Shown here: one piece after another, positions 46,137 to 60,020 of the stretch
Layout of the letters: each line of letters starts with the position of its first letter
Position numbering within the stretch: the first letter of the stretch is position 1
Origin: Brasenia schreberi
Lineage: Eukaryota > Streptophyta > Magnoliopsida > Nymphaeales > Cabombaceae
Direction of reading: 5' to 3'
NCBI GenBank assembly: GCA_036023115.1
Contig: JAYKKT010000074.1
Coordinates: 7,254,501-7,318,500 of the forward strand
DNA length: 64,000 nucleotides
Translations under genes and position numbers: made by a program
The notes under the pieces: generated by a model
Database searches by the model: none
What the model was told of the DNA's origin: nothing
What the model saw: only the letters and a program-made list of their open reading frames with translations

Positions 46137-46139
<3 letters not shown>

Positions 46140-46215
<76 letters not shown>
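46140..46215. repeat. (AT)38 microsatellite
   Basis: AT tract of about 76 bases, followed by acataaagagagagacc. Confidence 0.97.
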
Positions 46216-46223
<8 letters not shown>

Positions 46224-49200
46224 AGAGAGAGACCATAGTCCAAGCACACACTCATTCATGCTCAAATCTACCTAAAAAAACTCAACTATTTGCCTATCGA
46301 GATGAAAGGTTGAGACCTTTAAGCAAAAAGTAAAATAGTATCACTTTGCAATAACTACAACATTATGTTTTGCTTTTTTAATTCAAAACTCAACTTATAA
46401 TTTAAATGATCATGGTTGAAATCTTTAAGGATGTTTGAACATAAATAGGCATGCACATTACAACATTTTCATTATATATATTATATGAGGTATAGTCCAT
46501 GCTCAAACTTGTACAAATGAAAGATCTCATTTGAATAGATTTGAGCATAAATGGGTTTATTTATATATGTGTATATATATGGAAAATGATAAGGTCGACC
46601 TCATAATATATACTTTCACGTAAACACCATGACTGATTTGAACGATGTTAACAAGATGCTGTCTTTATCACATTATAGTTCCTTACTTGCTCCTTATTGG
46701 CGTGGTCTGACCAACGGTGTGTATGAGGGATTACTTCCATGTGGTGGACTCTAACCCTACCATATACATGCATACACATACACACATATATGTGCATGTG
46801 TATATATATACACACACTTGCGTACTATATATGTATGGTCATCAAAGACGAAGAGAAACACAAACTTAAGTAGGTCGCAATGAAGGAGGATGATGGCGAC
46901 AATAACGATTTCTAAACAGATAGCTAAACTAACTACTGTTCACGATGACGATTTATGAGTGCCGATGAAGGCTGATGATGTACGTTGTTGTTGATCACCG
47001 ATCACATATTTGAAGTACAATCCATCTACCCTTCTCAAAATTTTTTTTATAGGTTCAACCTTTGCTAAAATTTGCCCCTTTGATCATTGTGAGTTGAAGA
47101 AGAAGCACAAGCATAGTTGTGTTAACTTTGACATATGCAAATAGGCCGGCTAGAACGCAGCGCTGCTGCATGAATGCCATGCTTCTCCCAGCCCGCGTCT
47201 GTCGATCTTGTGCACACCCATCTGATGAATGTCAAGACTATGCAGCATAGGAGATTGCCTCATTTCAGTAATCACGGTACTAGTTTTGCTTAAAGGGGCA
47301 AGCTATCATCTATTCAGTGGCGGATCCACTGGGGCATGCGCGAAATATGAATTTTTGTTGGTGTGCCATTATATATATAGAGAAACACAAATGTTTTTTG
47401 AACTTAAAATACAAATATATCTCACCCAAAATACAAGTATACCTCACTCTTAAAAGAAAAATACTTAGTCTGTCACTGACCTAGTTAAGGGATCACTTAA
47501 AAGCCAGAAGTCACCAGTTGGATAGCTAGAATGTGCAACTGTCTGGCAAAATGCATACATTTTGAAGTCATAAACATTAAAATAGAATTTTGATTTTTTT
47601 TTTCAAAAAACGTTTAACTAAATAAATGTTGATAATTAGTTACTTCGGAAATGGAAGCCGACTATTTATTTGTTTTTTCCTGTTTTTCTTAAGAAAAAAA
47701 CATTTATCACTATAACCATCCTAGTAAATGATTCTTATCTTTCATAATTCCATCACAATGACCCATATATACTATATATCATGAGATATCTCGTAAGTCA
47801 CAGTACCATGACAATGTATTTTGCAACCATTGCCATCTATTTCGAAGATGAACATCTGCAGCAGCATGTAACATCACAACTTTTCACGATGGACCTCACT
47901 TTGTAGATGTCTGGGTGGCCTGATTTGGTCACCATCTATTTCAAAGATGAACGTCTTCTGCAGCCTAGATTGGATGTCACACCAGTTCCACTTCCACATA
48001 TGAGATTCACATTCATGGCCCTAAGTTCTTTCAAAAGTTTTTCTCTTTTGGGGGATCTAAGCCACCGGTAATTGAGATACATGAATAAGACTCTTGCTCA
48101 TGCCAATATAGATCATAATCTCCCAGATCACACGATCGAATCCGTCCAAATCTATCACCATCCTTTCACATGGAAAGCTCAAGGTGGTCGGCTGTTTAGT
48201 GCATAAAATAATGCGTGTGAGCAGCAGATTGTTGATTAAATTAAGCACTTAAACGATGCTTTTCAAGCAAGGAGGCTCCTTTCTCAAAAGTTTGAAAACA
48301 TGTGCAAGTGTGCAGCGACCTTCCCGGATCGCTTAGCACGGAAAGGGGACCTGAGCTTGGAAAGTGGCGCCATATTCGTGCCCATCACATGCACATTATT
48401 GTTCCTGCTAGTCCATTCCTTCCTAGTTTTATTTAATTATTCTTGATAATGATCCTTTATCCATCGAACAGACTCAATGAACATGGACCATTTTAATTTC
48501 GGGCAAATGCTGATAAGATCAAATATTGAAGACAAATTAATTTGCTGTTGGTGAAGATTCTTTTGCTGTATGAAGACAGAACCTGCAGCGAACCTATCGC
48601 GGATATGAAATTCCCGGATAAACCAAGATAAATCCACAGAAAGCTAAAGAACAACAGAACAGGAATGCAATTACAGTAAATAACTAAGAAATAGGAAGAG
48701 CAATGAATCAAATCCAAAAGTTTATGATTAATCATCAAATTCGTCGGAAGTATTGTATTGGAGCTTGCATACATCCAGTGCCGGGCGCAGTGTTCGCCCA
48801 TGAAAGATACAAGCACAATCACGGGTACCAAAAATTGGTGCTTATGGGGGCCGTTATATTAAGCAAATACTTAAGAAGACAAATAACGACAAGATTCACC
48901 AGAGGGAGCTTTCGAAGAAAAGGATGTGTCCTAGAAAAAGCTTAATGGCGACTCCATCCATGCTATTCTAATCCATATCAAATTCGGTATTGTTTATTAA
49001 CATCTCTCCTTCTGAGTGCCGATGCCTTGATGTGTTTGGAAGCGTCTTTTCAACGAACTAACTGTACCAATATGTTTAAAACTCTAAAACACTAAGAAAT
49101 ATATATATATAAATCACGTTTTATAAGATGAAAAAGCTAAAAAGAATGTTAAGTTTCTGTTAAACTCGCACATATTTGGTAGAAAAGTTGTGTAAATTAT

Positions 49201-49828
49201 CGAATATGCAGTACATCACATTCAGGGTGGCTCGTGGACAAGGCGACCAAGGCAACCGCCTTAAGCCCTGTAATTCTAAACTTGTTATAATATGAAATTA
49301 ACTTTAGGCCCCAAAATTGTTAGTTGGCATCAAAATTTGGAGAAGAATGGTATCCGATTTTTGCTTTTGGCCTCAACTTGTGTCTAAGATTCGTAACTTA
49401 TTAAGGCCCTTACAGTCAGGGATTATCCTAGCACAATAAGGGGCGTCGTAGCTCGATTCAGCCTGAAGATCCACCTATAGTCTGAAGCCGGGTGCGCTGA
49501 TTCAGCACCCTACCTAGGGGTAGGGCAGGCTTACTAGCTTAGCTTCTTTGCCTCGCCCCCGCGGTTGTATGACTTTGCATTTAATAAGAAAACATCAGGT
49601 TTTGATGTAGTTTGCACTGTATTTCTCCACACACGTGCACAAATTAACTCTCCCTCTCCGCTCTCTCTCTCGCACACATGTATGTGTGTGTGATATAATC
49701 TTGGGGAGCGTTCGGTTTTGAGAATTTCGGTCACATATGGAGGAACCTGTTTAGTGGTTTATGTCAGCTAATCTTACTTGAATGTGAAGAAGCGGGGACA
49801 TTTTTGCAGATATAAAAATGGGTAATCG
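46216..49828. other. intergenic region, no gene recognised
   Basis: Only short ORFs. A diverged duplication of about 40 bases (ccatctatttcgaagatgaa and the like) occurs at about 47831 and 47932. 48057-48248 (minus) is open with a mildly protein-like sequence (VIDLDGFDRVIWEIMIYIG) but is unidentified. Confidence 0.35.
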
Positions 49829-49925
49829 TAGCGCAATGACAAGCTCCCTTGACTAGGGGGTCGACTCACAAGTTGAAGGTAATGAAATCGATGCCCTGGG
49901 CGTGCATCTGGCTTTCATCTCTCCA
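49829..49925 (+). mobile_element. tRNA-derived SINE copy
   Basis: A box-A-like part (agcgcaatgacaagctccc, then gactagggggtcgactcac) and a B-box-like region (aagttgaaggtaatgaaatc) precede ggcgtgcatctggcttt. The same order is seen at 60713-60800, with clear similarity between the two. Confidence 0.6.
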
Positions 49926-49929
49926 TTGT

Positions 49930-51249
49930 ACCCCAGAAAAAAAGATGGGATTGTAGATGATGACAAAAAGTAATAAAGGAGACAAGGATGATGTAACACG
50001 AGAGTGTGGGATTCAGTGTTCTCTGCCTGTTGACCTTGACTAACGCACCACAAAGGAAGAGTTTCGATCTCTTGCATTAATATTATCATTGTTTTTAATT
50101 TACAGAGTCTTACAATTAATGGGTACAGAAGAGGAGAGAGATTAAAAATGGCTCTTCGAGGGATGGTGAAGACGTCACTCATGGAAGATCTCTTTGATTC
50201 CTTTTAGTTAATTGTTTTATTTCTTGGTGAGAAAGCCGTGATTCTGATTGACACTAATCTGCAATCAACATCTTCCTGAGAATAAATGGCATGTATATCG
50301 CGCCAATTGATATTGTTCGATTCTGTTATCAAAGTGATAGAGAACGTCCTCTTAGTTTGTAAATCTTTGCTGTTGGATGTGGAAACTAATGAGAGATTCT
50401 TTTAAGTTTCAATCCTTCATTATGCATCAGGATTGTTTTCTATTCCTTTTCATTTGTGTCCTTTCTTTCATATACGAATGGAAATCTGATGAATAGTGCT
50501 TAATAACTTTCTGTAGTCGAATGATCCAAAGAGTCATTAGCTAATGGACTTCGATTTCCATGAGCTCTGTCTCACTAAGGTTAGGATGCGCGCCCACAAC
50601 CCTGAGATCACAGTTTCCCGCCGAAGCCGGAGGTGTAATTATGTCTCACCACCTGAAATTTCATCGAGTTACACCAAGCTATATTCATGGTGACTCTTTG
50701 AAAATCGAAGTTGCATACACTTGGTGTGGGCTTTCAAGAATTCAATTGCGCCGTTCGAATCAAACGAAGTTTGAAGACAAGTTGGCGATAATCGAATAGC
50801 CTGCAGGTGCATGCAAGAGGATCTCATCGGTCATCTCTTCAATACTTTCTGGTTTGGGACAATTGATGGGGATCCTTAGCATCCAGAAATCGAGAGAGAA
50901 AGAGAGGATGTTGACATGGAGCGTGCATGTGCTGGTCCTTCATTCTTGAGATGTGTGCCCACGCTCAGGCACACCCTGTCTCTCTGCCCTCCTCTTTCTC
51001 TCTCTCAAGAATTGAATGAGGCCAACAAAGAGCATCTTTCCTCATTGGTTTTGCTGAATCCCACTCGTGGGAAAATCTTCTGTCTCCCTCTCTTTCTTCG
51101 CATTATTGTGAGATAAACACAGAGAGTAGCAGGGATGATGAACACAAAAATCTTGTGTCAAAATCTTCACCGTCGGACCATATGATGGACAACAACTGTA
51201 GTATCACAGGTCCATATTGTAATCTTTTTGCACTATAGACCCACACCAC

Positions 51250-51251
<2 letters not shown>
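49930..51251. other. intergenic region, no gene recognised
   Basis: Short ORFs only. A tRNA-like repeat fragment may lie at 50575-50640 (ggttaggatgcgcgcccac), but it lacks a clear B-box. Confidence 0.4.

Positions 51252-51302
<51 letters not shown>
51252..51302. repeat. (AT)n microsatellite
   Basis: AT tract of about 51 bases. Confidence 0.96.
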
Positions 51303-51304
<2 letters not shown>

Positions 51305-52246
51305 TAGATATTTCAAAACATTTATTTTTTTGTATGGTTTATTGTGTGACATAAACTAATGCGAGAAGAAGCAGCCTGTCGTATAAGCTGGTTCCTTAAG
51401 ATCTTCTCTCTCTGACCCTCTTTCTCCAGTTAGAGTTAATGTTTGTGTACGTGAGAGAGAGAAACGTCGACAGGGGAACTGGCAGTCTGGTAGGGAAGGG
51501 AAAGGGGCAGTGCACGTGGGTGGGTATTTAGTGTGGAGGGGGCTCGATACGAGGTGGTGTCAGCGCGCCCCACGCGTCTTGTCTTGAGACTCTCAACACT
51601 AAGCTGCTTCGTTGGCACCACCACCCATTTCCTCATACGGTCAAAACCTCATCTCCCTCATACGCATTTCGGATATTGGCTTCACTATATATATATATAG
51701 ATAGAGAGAGAGAAAGAGAGAAAGAGACTTTATTGTTGAAGTAGGACGTACTCGCTGATTTTCATGCTAACCGGTCTAGATGTTTATACTTCATGGATGC
51801 CTCAGTTTCCATTAAATAAAATTTCTCTATTTTTTTTTTGTTTCGATTTACCCTTTTCAAAGCAAGCTACAATTTTTCATCTTGCTCTTTTTTTGTAATT
51901 TTTACATTTATTAAAAATGATTGGCAGCGTGAATATGTAGATGCTCCCTAAAACAATATACTTAGAATGAGTGTCATTCGTCTGATATTCTAATTCAGAT
52001 CTACAGCAATGAAAGCTAACGAGCATATCCTACTCTCTCTCTCTCTCTCTCTCCATAAATACATACGTAGGTAGACACACATACAATGGTAGATATATGT
52101 AGGTGGGTGGTAGGCGGTCTCTCCCTAAATTTTAGAGTAAAACCTTCGTTTTACAGTGACTATATAGTTGAGATTTATGCTTCGTCCCCTAACACAATAA
52201 AATATGTACATCGCCCCTTCAAAACTATTTTCTAAATCCATCACTG

Positions 52247-52287
<41 letters not shown>
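52247..52287. repeat. (CA)n-(TA)n microsatellite
   Basis: About 24 bases of CA pass into about 17 bases of TA. A (CT)n of 21 bases lies at 52033-52053. Confidence 0.95.
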
Positions 52288-52289
52288 GT

Positions 52290-54080
52290 ATTTACTTATT
52301 TATATTTATATACAAAATATAATTCGAAGCTCATGAATAATATGTTCTTTCAAACATCAAACAACCCAAGATTCTTCACAAATTTCACAAACAGTAGAAT
52401 CCACTATTTGTAGTTTTATACATATTCCGCTGCATGATCAGACTTTGTAAATTGAAAACCAGTTATGAGTTTTTTAAACGTTAACTTTATTTTAGAAAGT
52501 GTTTAAATAATTAATCCTTAGGTTTTACTAGACCACTTGCAGAATTAATCAAATTTGTATTTTTGAATTGTTTTTTGTTCCAATACAATGAATTGACGAC
52601 TATTCAACGTGAGGATCCCCTCGTTGTTCGTAACATCACTCATAAACCAGGCTAATCTTCAACCTCGGAAGAGGACCAAGTACTCCCAGAGTGGCTCAAC
52701 TCAGCATAGTCCGAGCCACATAAGGAACCCAGGCTCCAGCCATTCTTTTATCACTTACATGTTTAAGATTATATGGCTGTTAATTCCAATTACGAACAGT
52801 ATCTTAATGTTCGAAAATTTTCGCTGCATGGGATTTAAATCTCATAAAATGTATTCAATTAAATCTGTGAAATCAAACCAAAACTAAGCCATCTCGTGCA
52901 CTAATTAAGCCTCGCTATATATGTCATTTCATGTGGTAATCTGAGATTGCCTTGTAGATGATAAGATGCTCTATCATGGTAGAGAATCCATTTCCGGTGT
53001 TTGCTTCACAATGGATTTGGATTCTCCAGGGTTGGAAACTCGAAATCAACTTCACAGATTCTAAACGTGTCGTGTCCCTTTGAAGGGTCTTTTGGTAATT
53101 TTCATGTACAAAGGGAGAATACTAAGAGAGCGTAATACGGGGGTGTAGAATATACGGTCTGAGTAGAGACAACCCAAGATTTCCGTGGTCGCCAGAAAGT
53201 ACAGTAAAGGCCTTCTGCTTTGTTACAAATCGACCCAAATGGAGGAAGTCGTATTTCTTTCTGGTTTGTCAGTTCGCTACGTCTCTTTCAACAAAGAAAG
53301 GGTATTTGTGTACTTTCACTTTGTGTTGGGACGTTCGAGGTCTAGCTAAATGACCGAATCAACCACGGCAGGGAAATTAATTATCCTAATCTCCCATCGC
53401 CAACCCCTACCCCGTAACCGATGTAGATTAGGGTTTGAGTGAATCCGAACCAAGCTCGAGTGAGAGCTTCAGAATCTTCAAGTTTGGCTTCATCTGATTG
53501 AGCTCGATGATCTGGATCGGCTACGATGAAGTGGGAGCTCTTGTGAGTATTGATCATGTCGAAGCCAGCCACCCTCTCTCTGTGTGCGTGCGTAAGCGTG
53601 TGTGTGTTGGTGGTCTCAATAGAAAACTTAGACTGCTCTTACATAAACTCAATAAGAACCAAAGATTGATTGGATGTACGTGTAACTTATTCGAAACTAG
53701 TTTCAGATTCAGAGAGTGTAATCGAGTCTTGTTTCATAAAATGAGCTTAACGTCCATATTGAAGTCTGGCACATTCCACTACGGAACAAGTTCGGATCGA
53801 GGCAAAATGAGTCAAAGGCAAGTACCAAGGATATAGCAAGCTTGAAAGGATTCGCAATCTATTTGGAGCAAGAGAACTTTCAACACACACACTTCCCCTG
53901 CCATTCCCAGTACAAACTGTTGGTTTGGCTCTAAATTTGGACAAGCAGTGTTTTTTACATGTCACAGGTTGCTTGATTACATCCTTTCTAAATGCCGTCT
54001 TATAAACCACATACAAGTTAGGCCTATATCCTTGTGTGTGCATGCGCGTATACATACATATATATAATATATATCGATTG
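52290..54080. other. intergenic region, possible 5' leader remnant
   Basis: No confirmed gene. Around 53400-53545 the composition is exon- or leader-like, and an ATG (53525) opens MKWELL followed by a consensus donor, gtgagt, at about 53541. This could be a first exon whose continuation is lost, but nothing downstream supports it. Confidence 0.25.
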
Positions 54081-54214
54081 GATCCTATTCACATTAACAC
54101 CTATTCAGTCATGTTTAAATATCTTTCTTTCTTTTTTATAACTTCTTAAAAATTTAAAATGACATTAATATTAGTAAAAAGTACCAAGTGAGAGGTGTTA
54201 ATATGGACAGAATT
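54081..54214. mobile_element. short MITE candidate with inverted ends
   Basis: gatcctattcacattaacac at 54081 and aggtgttaatatggacagaa at 54193 are imperfect inverted copies about 110 bp apart, with AT-rich DNA between and (AT)n on both sides. A related end, aggtgtcaatgtggacaga, occurs at 45496-45514 beside another microsatellite. Confidence 0.45.
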
Positions 54215-54218
54215 AAGT

Positions 54219-54222
<4 letters not shown>

Positions 54223-54301
<79 letters not shown>
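54223..54301. repeat. (AT)39 microsatellite
   Basis: AT tract of about 79 bases passing into aaagagagagaaagagagac. Confidence 0.97.
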
Positions 54302-54304
<3 letters not shown>

Positions 54305-54728
54305 AGAGAGAAAGAGAGACATGTGAGTCATGAAGCATTAAAGAAGACGATAATTACAAGGCGAGTCTCCCTCTCTGAACTACATATCCTCGACTGATAA
54401 CGGCGGGTATAGTATCCAGAAGCAGTCATTCAGAGGTAGAAGTTAGTCAAAATCCTGCCCACTGATATGCATTCAGCTGGACGTTTAGGATTTGATGCAT
54501 GGTGCAGTCATCTCTAAGGACGCCGAAGTTTCAGTTTGGAGGAGGGAGGAGACAGTGTCTATTAATAAATGTGGACATTGCTTACTTCATCTCTCGTGTT
54601 TCATTTATACTTCATTACGATCTTCGTTTATTTACTTATCAGGACCTCGCTTTGATTCTCTAGTCGTTTTCTTTATTCTTCTCTAAGCAGGAACACCATT
54701 TTTAAGAATTGTTCTATACTTAGTGCAG

Positions 54729-54844
<116 letters not shown>

Positions 54845-55015
54845 TTAGTCTCTGTGCGAGCATTCATGCTACTCCACAATGAGGGAGCTAAAACAAATGA
54901 TTTGGTATCATGATGACCTTTCACTTAAATACTTGCTCTCTTTTTTGAGAAGAGAAAAAACTAAACTACCCAACGCTGTTTCGGCTGTAATAAAAAGAAC
55001 ACATTCTTTCTTTAG

Positions 55016-55020
<5 letters not shown>

Positions 55021-55085
<65 letters not shown>
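55021..55085. repeat. (AG)n microsatellite
   Basis: Uninterrupted AG tract of about 65 bases, about 750 bp upstream of the AHL start codon. Confidence 0.97.
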
Positions 55086-55087
<2 letters not shown>

Positions 55088-55534
55088 TGTGCGAACCGAG
55101 TCCCCAATAAAAACAAGAGATCAAACAGGAAAAATGTGCAGAAAAGCTATGATGATCGTCTTTACTGTCCAATCCCCAAAGTGAGAGCCTTCTACTTCGT
55201 ACTCGCTGAGATGTATGTTAAGACAAAGCCTCATATATATTATGCATATAATCTGGGCTTACGTTTTGAAGCTAAAACTTCCAATTTTGAAGAAACATGG
55301 GATAGATTTTCGATGCTTTGTGTACTCAGTACAAGAAGCAGAGAGCTAAGAAGAACAAGCAGAAACAAAATCAGCAGTTATGCAGGACACATTGAACATC
55401 ATGGTGACGGTATATATACATGTACATGAGTGAGAGAGAAACAGGGAGGGGGGCCCATCCACCGCCCTCGCGCACGCCATCATACCCGATACCAAGCCCA
55501 TCCTAAACCCACTTTTTTGACCTAACGTTAACCC

Positions 55535-55542
55535 AACCCTAA
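55535..55542 (+). promoter_or_regulatory. telo-box-like motif upstream of AHL
   Basis: The motif aaccctaa lies in a telomere-like context (acccaaccctaacccag), about 295 bp before the AHL start. In plants such motifs can bind TRB proteins and attract Polycomb complexes. Whether this one acts is unknown. Confidence 0.35.
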
Positions 55543-55836
55543 CCCAGAAACCACCAGGGCAAAACACCACCAAGAAACATAAAAGCAAAATTCCAAAAGC
55601 ATACTCAGGTTTTGATCCCTTTATTTCTCTCTGGCCAAAGAAGCAAGAAAAGAAACACAATCCTCATCTCTTCCTATCTCCATGAATTCCTCACACAGAT
55701 CACCAATTCCACATAGATCCTAATACCATGTTTAAGATTGATTTTCATAGACAATATCTGCCTCTGAATCTGATCTTTTCTTCGTTGAACTTTTAGTGCT
55801 TTTATGTGTGAAGAGAAAGAATAGCGACCATAGGAG

Positions 55837-56766
55837 ATGGATCCAGTAACAGCCGGCCATTCACTTCCTTCTCCCTTCGGCCGAGATTTCCACTCCCACC
55901 ATCACCTCCTTCATCTCCAACAGCAGCACCGTGAACAGATGCTTCAGCAGCACCAGTCGCAACACCAACAGCAGAATTCAGAAGATGAGCACAGCGGGAG
56001 CGACGACGCCAGCAGAGGGAAGAAGAGAGACAGGGATCACTCGCAGGAGGAAGGAGGAGCGCAAAGCAAGGAAGCAGCAGGAGGCGAAGGAGAGATGACT
56101 CGTCGACCGCGTGGTCGGCCGGCGGGGTCGAAGAACAAGCCGAAGCCCCCCATCATCATCACCCGTGACAGCGCGAACGCCCTGCGCTCCCACGTCATGG
56201 AGATCGCTAACGGTTGCGACGTTGGTGAGAGCATCGCCACCTTCGCGAGGCGCCGCCAGCGGGGCGTCTGCATACTCAGCGGCAGCGGCACTGTCACCAA
56301 CGTTACCCTCCGGCAGCCTGCCTCTCCCGGCGCAGTCGTCACCCTCCATGGCCGGTTTGAGATTCTCTCCCTCTCCGGATCATTTCTTCCACCTCCGGCA
56401 CCCCCAGCCGCCACCGGCCTCACCGTCTACTTGGCTGGTGGTCAGGGGCAGGTTGTTGGTGGCAGCGTTGTTGGCCAGCTAATCGCTGCCGGACCGGTGA
56501 TCATCATGGCAGCCTCTTTCGGAAACGCCGCATACGAAAGGCTACCTCTCGATGAAGATGAGCCGGCGCCACTGCAGATGCAGGCTGCCGGCGGATCCTC
56601 CGGATTGGGGTCGCCGCCTACTATGGTCGGAGGACAACAACAGGATCAACAACTACTGCCGGATGCAAATACGCCACTGTTCCATAACCTAACTCCCAAC
56701 CTGCTCAATAGTGTGCAATTACCTCCTGATGTTTATGGTTGGGCAACCGGTCGGCCGCCATATTAA
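55837..56766 (+). CDS. AT-hook motif nuclear localized (AHL) protein, clade A
   Basis: This intronless gene encodes 309 residues. The N-terminus (1-50) is His/Gln-rich, followed by an acidic and then basic stretch. A type I AT-hook lies at residues 89-105, with the core RGRP (92-95) and the extension GSKNKPKPP; it binds the minor groove of AT-rich DNA. The PPC/DUF296 domain spans about 106-235, with [19 protein letters not shown] at 172-190, the signature of clade A AHLs, needed for trimerisation and partner binding. The Gly/Gln-rich tail ends [10 protein letters not shown]. AHLs are nuclear chromatin proteins repressing growth and flowering genes. The gene is GC-rich compared with its flanks; the start fits the family. 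The exact orthologue (AHL19-24 type) was not resolved. Confidence 0.95.
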   Translation: MDPVTAGHSLPSPFGRDFHSHHHLLHLQQQHREQMLQQHQSQHQQQNSEDEHSGSDDASRGKKRDRDHSQEEGGAQSKEAAGGEGEMTRRPRGRPAGSKNKPKPPIIITRDSANALRSHVMEIANGCDVGESIATFARRRQRGVCILSGSGTVTNVTLRQPASPGAVVTLHGRFEILSLSGSFLPPPAPPAATGLTVYLAGGQGQVVGGSVVGQLIAAGPVIIMAASFGNAAYERLPLDEDEPAPLQMQAAGGSSGLGSPPTMVGGQQQDQQLLPDANTPLFHNLTPNLLNSVQLPPDVYGWATGRPPY

Positions 56767-59700
56767 CACTTCCTTCTCTATCTACCTTCTGAATTCTCTT
56801 CTTTTTTTCTTTTAATTTCCCCTTTCCTTTCTATGATGAGTTCTTCTCTCCTTTTCTGTTATTTTGTTGGTTTGTTGAGTTATGAATCGAGATAGATTGC
56901 TAGAGGATGTACGAGTGGAGTCAGTGTAAAATGGCAATCGTTGACCATGCTTATGTGTAGTGTTACTGAATTCCACTCGCGAGCTCTCTGTTGTGTGTTA
57001 ATTTCTCGTTTTGTAGTATAGATTCCATTCTTTTTCTTCTCTTATGTGTTCTAATTTCCGTTTTATCGTATAGATTGCGCTTTTCTGTTGATGTGAACAG
57101 ATTGGTAATGTTATGAGAGATTGATGATGGTGAGGCGAGGATTCCTTCAAATGTCAAGCTCAACAGACACTAATGTGTATACAAATGATAATGATTTGAA
57201 GTAGATGAATCGCATAGGGGAAGGACAGATGAGTGGGAGAACGACAACGCCAGAAAGCTTGGCTCAAGAAAGCACTCTGCCGGAAGATATGGTGGGTTTC
57301 TCTCTGTAGGTTCCCCCTCATTTTGTTAGAGAGAGAGAGAGTTTGGTTGCTGGTTTCTTGAAACAAAATTCTCCCGTGCTTCCTGTTGTGCTTTCCGAAA
57401 ACAAATGATTTTTTATGTAAAAGTATTCCACTTTTATTCAAGATTTTCCGTGTCTTCCCCCCCTTCCTACAGACTGCCAGTATGGAGATCTTATCTGACC
57501 ATGAAAAGTAAATTCAGAACTCAATAATTCTCACAGATGGTGGCCATTTCTAAATCCATTTGCATACTGACACAGGTTGGTACAGTTGCATCAGACAGTG
57601 AAAATGGGTTTTCAAAAACAGCAGTTAATGTTAGTAGCTACCAACTTTTAGTTCTTTCATATTCGCCTGGGATAACTTACTAGGCAAACACTATGCGTAG
57701 TCTGTCTGTCTTGTCTCCCTTTCCGTGCAGCTCACAGTCACAGCGAATTAAGATTTGTTGGTACATGTAGATAACTTTCTACTGTTTCTCTCAATAGATA
57801 GGGATTAGGTATAAGACCATGAACGGCTTCCTCACACGTGCATTCGTCTGAACTCGCTCTTTTCCGAGAAACACTGCGAAAGGAAAAGATAATGGTCCAA
57901 GGAGCTTTAATCCATCCTTTTTCTTCTCACCTGACGTTGAACCAGCTTTCTGTTCTTTCATATCTTTTCTTCTCGTTTTGATTTTTCATGGTGCCAAGGA
58001 AACTCCAGACATTGGTCCGTTCTTTGTTTCTCCCATCTTGCACTAAACCATCTTCCCGTTCGTGCTCGTTTAGATGTTTCCATGAGTTATTGGTTTTGAG
58101 AATGCTGCATGACGGAAATGAAATGAACAATCCCACTTTGAGCATTTGATTTTCCGCTTTGAATTCGTCTTCATGATTCAAGCCATCCTTTGAGTATCCG
58201 TTTTCTTGTTCACCGGTGCAGTCTCTCTACTGTATTTCTCATTTGTGATTGCACGTTCGAGGCTCAATATATTCGACGTGATGAATATGATCTTCTCGTA
58301 TTCAAGAAGACAAATCGTTCTTGTTTCCCACTTCCCTTCATATGATGTTCTTCCATTTTAAGTGTGGTTACTTGGAACGTCGTCCTTGGTCATTCCTTCT
58401 TGGGTGGAATCTCAAGGTAACATTTTTCATCCGCAAAAACAGCGAGCAGTTGAAAATCTCCAAAACTTTGTCTCTGGTTTTTCTCAATAGCAATGCTGGG
58501 AGATTTAGCAAATGTATAATAACTTGAAATATATGGTTTTGGATTTTTGTTTCTTGTAATCTAAAACTTTTTAAGAAGTGGTCCATTAGATTTTCCTAAG
58601 AAAGATCTAATCGTCCTCTCTCTCTCTCTCTCAAGCATACACGATTTCTCTTAGAAAACTCACGTTTTGAAGCTCTCTAGAGGAAAAGATTGTCTAGACC
58701 CTAAGATGACTGCCAGGGTGAAATCCATGGCTACGTATAACTTTTTTTTCGCCTCAATCTCCATCGTACCATTAGAAACAAAAGGAAGTATTCCATGGCA
58801 ATTGTCAACTTTAAAGTAGTCTTCCGCTTTCTTTTAGTATCGCGCACATTCCCTTCTCGCAATCGCACAAATTTAGCAAATGATCTTTTCTTTTGCTATT
58901 TGCCAAATCGTTTTCGAACCTTTTAATCGCTTTATGGATTTCTGAAAGACGGACTCCTTGATTACCTTATTCAAGAAAAGATCGACGAGGAAGATTCACT
59001 GCGGGGATAAATTCATCTGCACTAGCGGATTTTAGCGAAATACCTTGGCTATCTCTCTTTTGTCATGTGCAAAATGACATCCGTGGTATATTTTGATGTG
59101 ATTCTGCGAAAGGCTCTTTTTTTCGACAGGCTTGTCAATTTGACGTCTTACAGTCACATAAGTTCACTGATTCTGAGGGAGAAGACTTTATCAGTGAGAT
59201 ATCCTATTCTAAGGCCATCGTGCTTTTCCTGGTTCTTTCATATATGAACAGCTCCAAAGACTGATTCCGTCGGTAAATTACGAAATTCTCGTAATATTAA
59301 TTTCTGCTTAGCTTGGTGCAGACTCTTTCTTCATAAAGACAATAGATCTGCCTATTACTTCGATTCAGAAGGCAGTGTTTTGTTAATCTCAAGATCTCTA
59401 TTAGTCTACCGGTAATAAAGATCTTGCGCATCTGCGTGATGCCCAAGGTTGGCAACCGGAGGTGTTGGCAGCAGATGCCATAGGTGGTATCACCACTCGA
59501 GGTTGGTTTAATTACCTCGAAAAGTTTTCGACGAAAAAAGAGAAGAAGATTTATGTGCATGGTTCCATCGAAAGTCGATGACAAGTTTGGAGTCAAAGGG
59601 TGACACAAGTTACTATTCAGTTGCATGAGAAAAAGGACAAGGAAATAGAAGTAAGCATGGATACAAGTTTATCCGGCTTTTCGGGGAATGTTTATTTCAA

Positions 59701-59925
59701 AATTCGAGTTCAACTGCATACTACTCTAACAAACGGGGATCAATTAAGCTACCTGGTGAGTGCCATTTTGACGATTTATGTTCTTGGTCATGGAATGTTC
59801 AACTGGTTCTCTTCATCACATTTAATTAAAGGACATTTTAAATATAGAGAGAGAAGTTCATGTACACTCTCGTCCATGCCAAAATTTTCTTAAAGATCTC
59901 CCGTTAAAATTTGAATTATAAGTGC
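56767..59925. other. 3' flank of AHL and intergenic DNA, no gene recognised
   Basis: The flank just after the AHL stop is T/C-rich, as in plant 3' UTRs; no unambiguous poly(A) signal was chosen. Beyond about 57200 there are only short ORFs without family resemblance. Confidence 0.45.
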
Positions 59926-59928
59926 ATT

Positions 59929-60020
59929 CAATATATCTGCAAAAAATAGCTTAATACTTTTAACATTTGTTATTCAATATACCTGCAAAAAGTAGCTTAA
60001 TACTTTTTAACATTTGTTTG
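59929..60020. repeat. tandem duplication, unit about 46 bp
   Basis: The phrase caatatatctgcaaaaaata followed by gcttaatacttttaacattt is repeated immediately downstream (caatatacctgcaaaaagta and so on) with three or four changes. Confidence 0.9.

Noticed and set aside
55978..56482. Three overlapping ORFs of about 123-128 codons in other frames of the AHL gene
   Set aside because: They are shadows of the GC-rich AHL coding frame, whose protein is clearly recognised.
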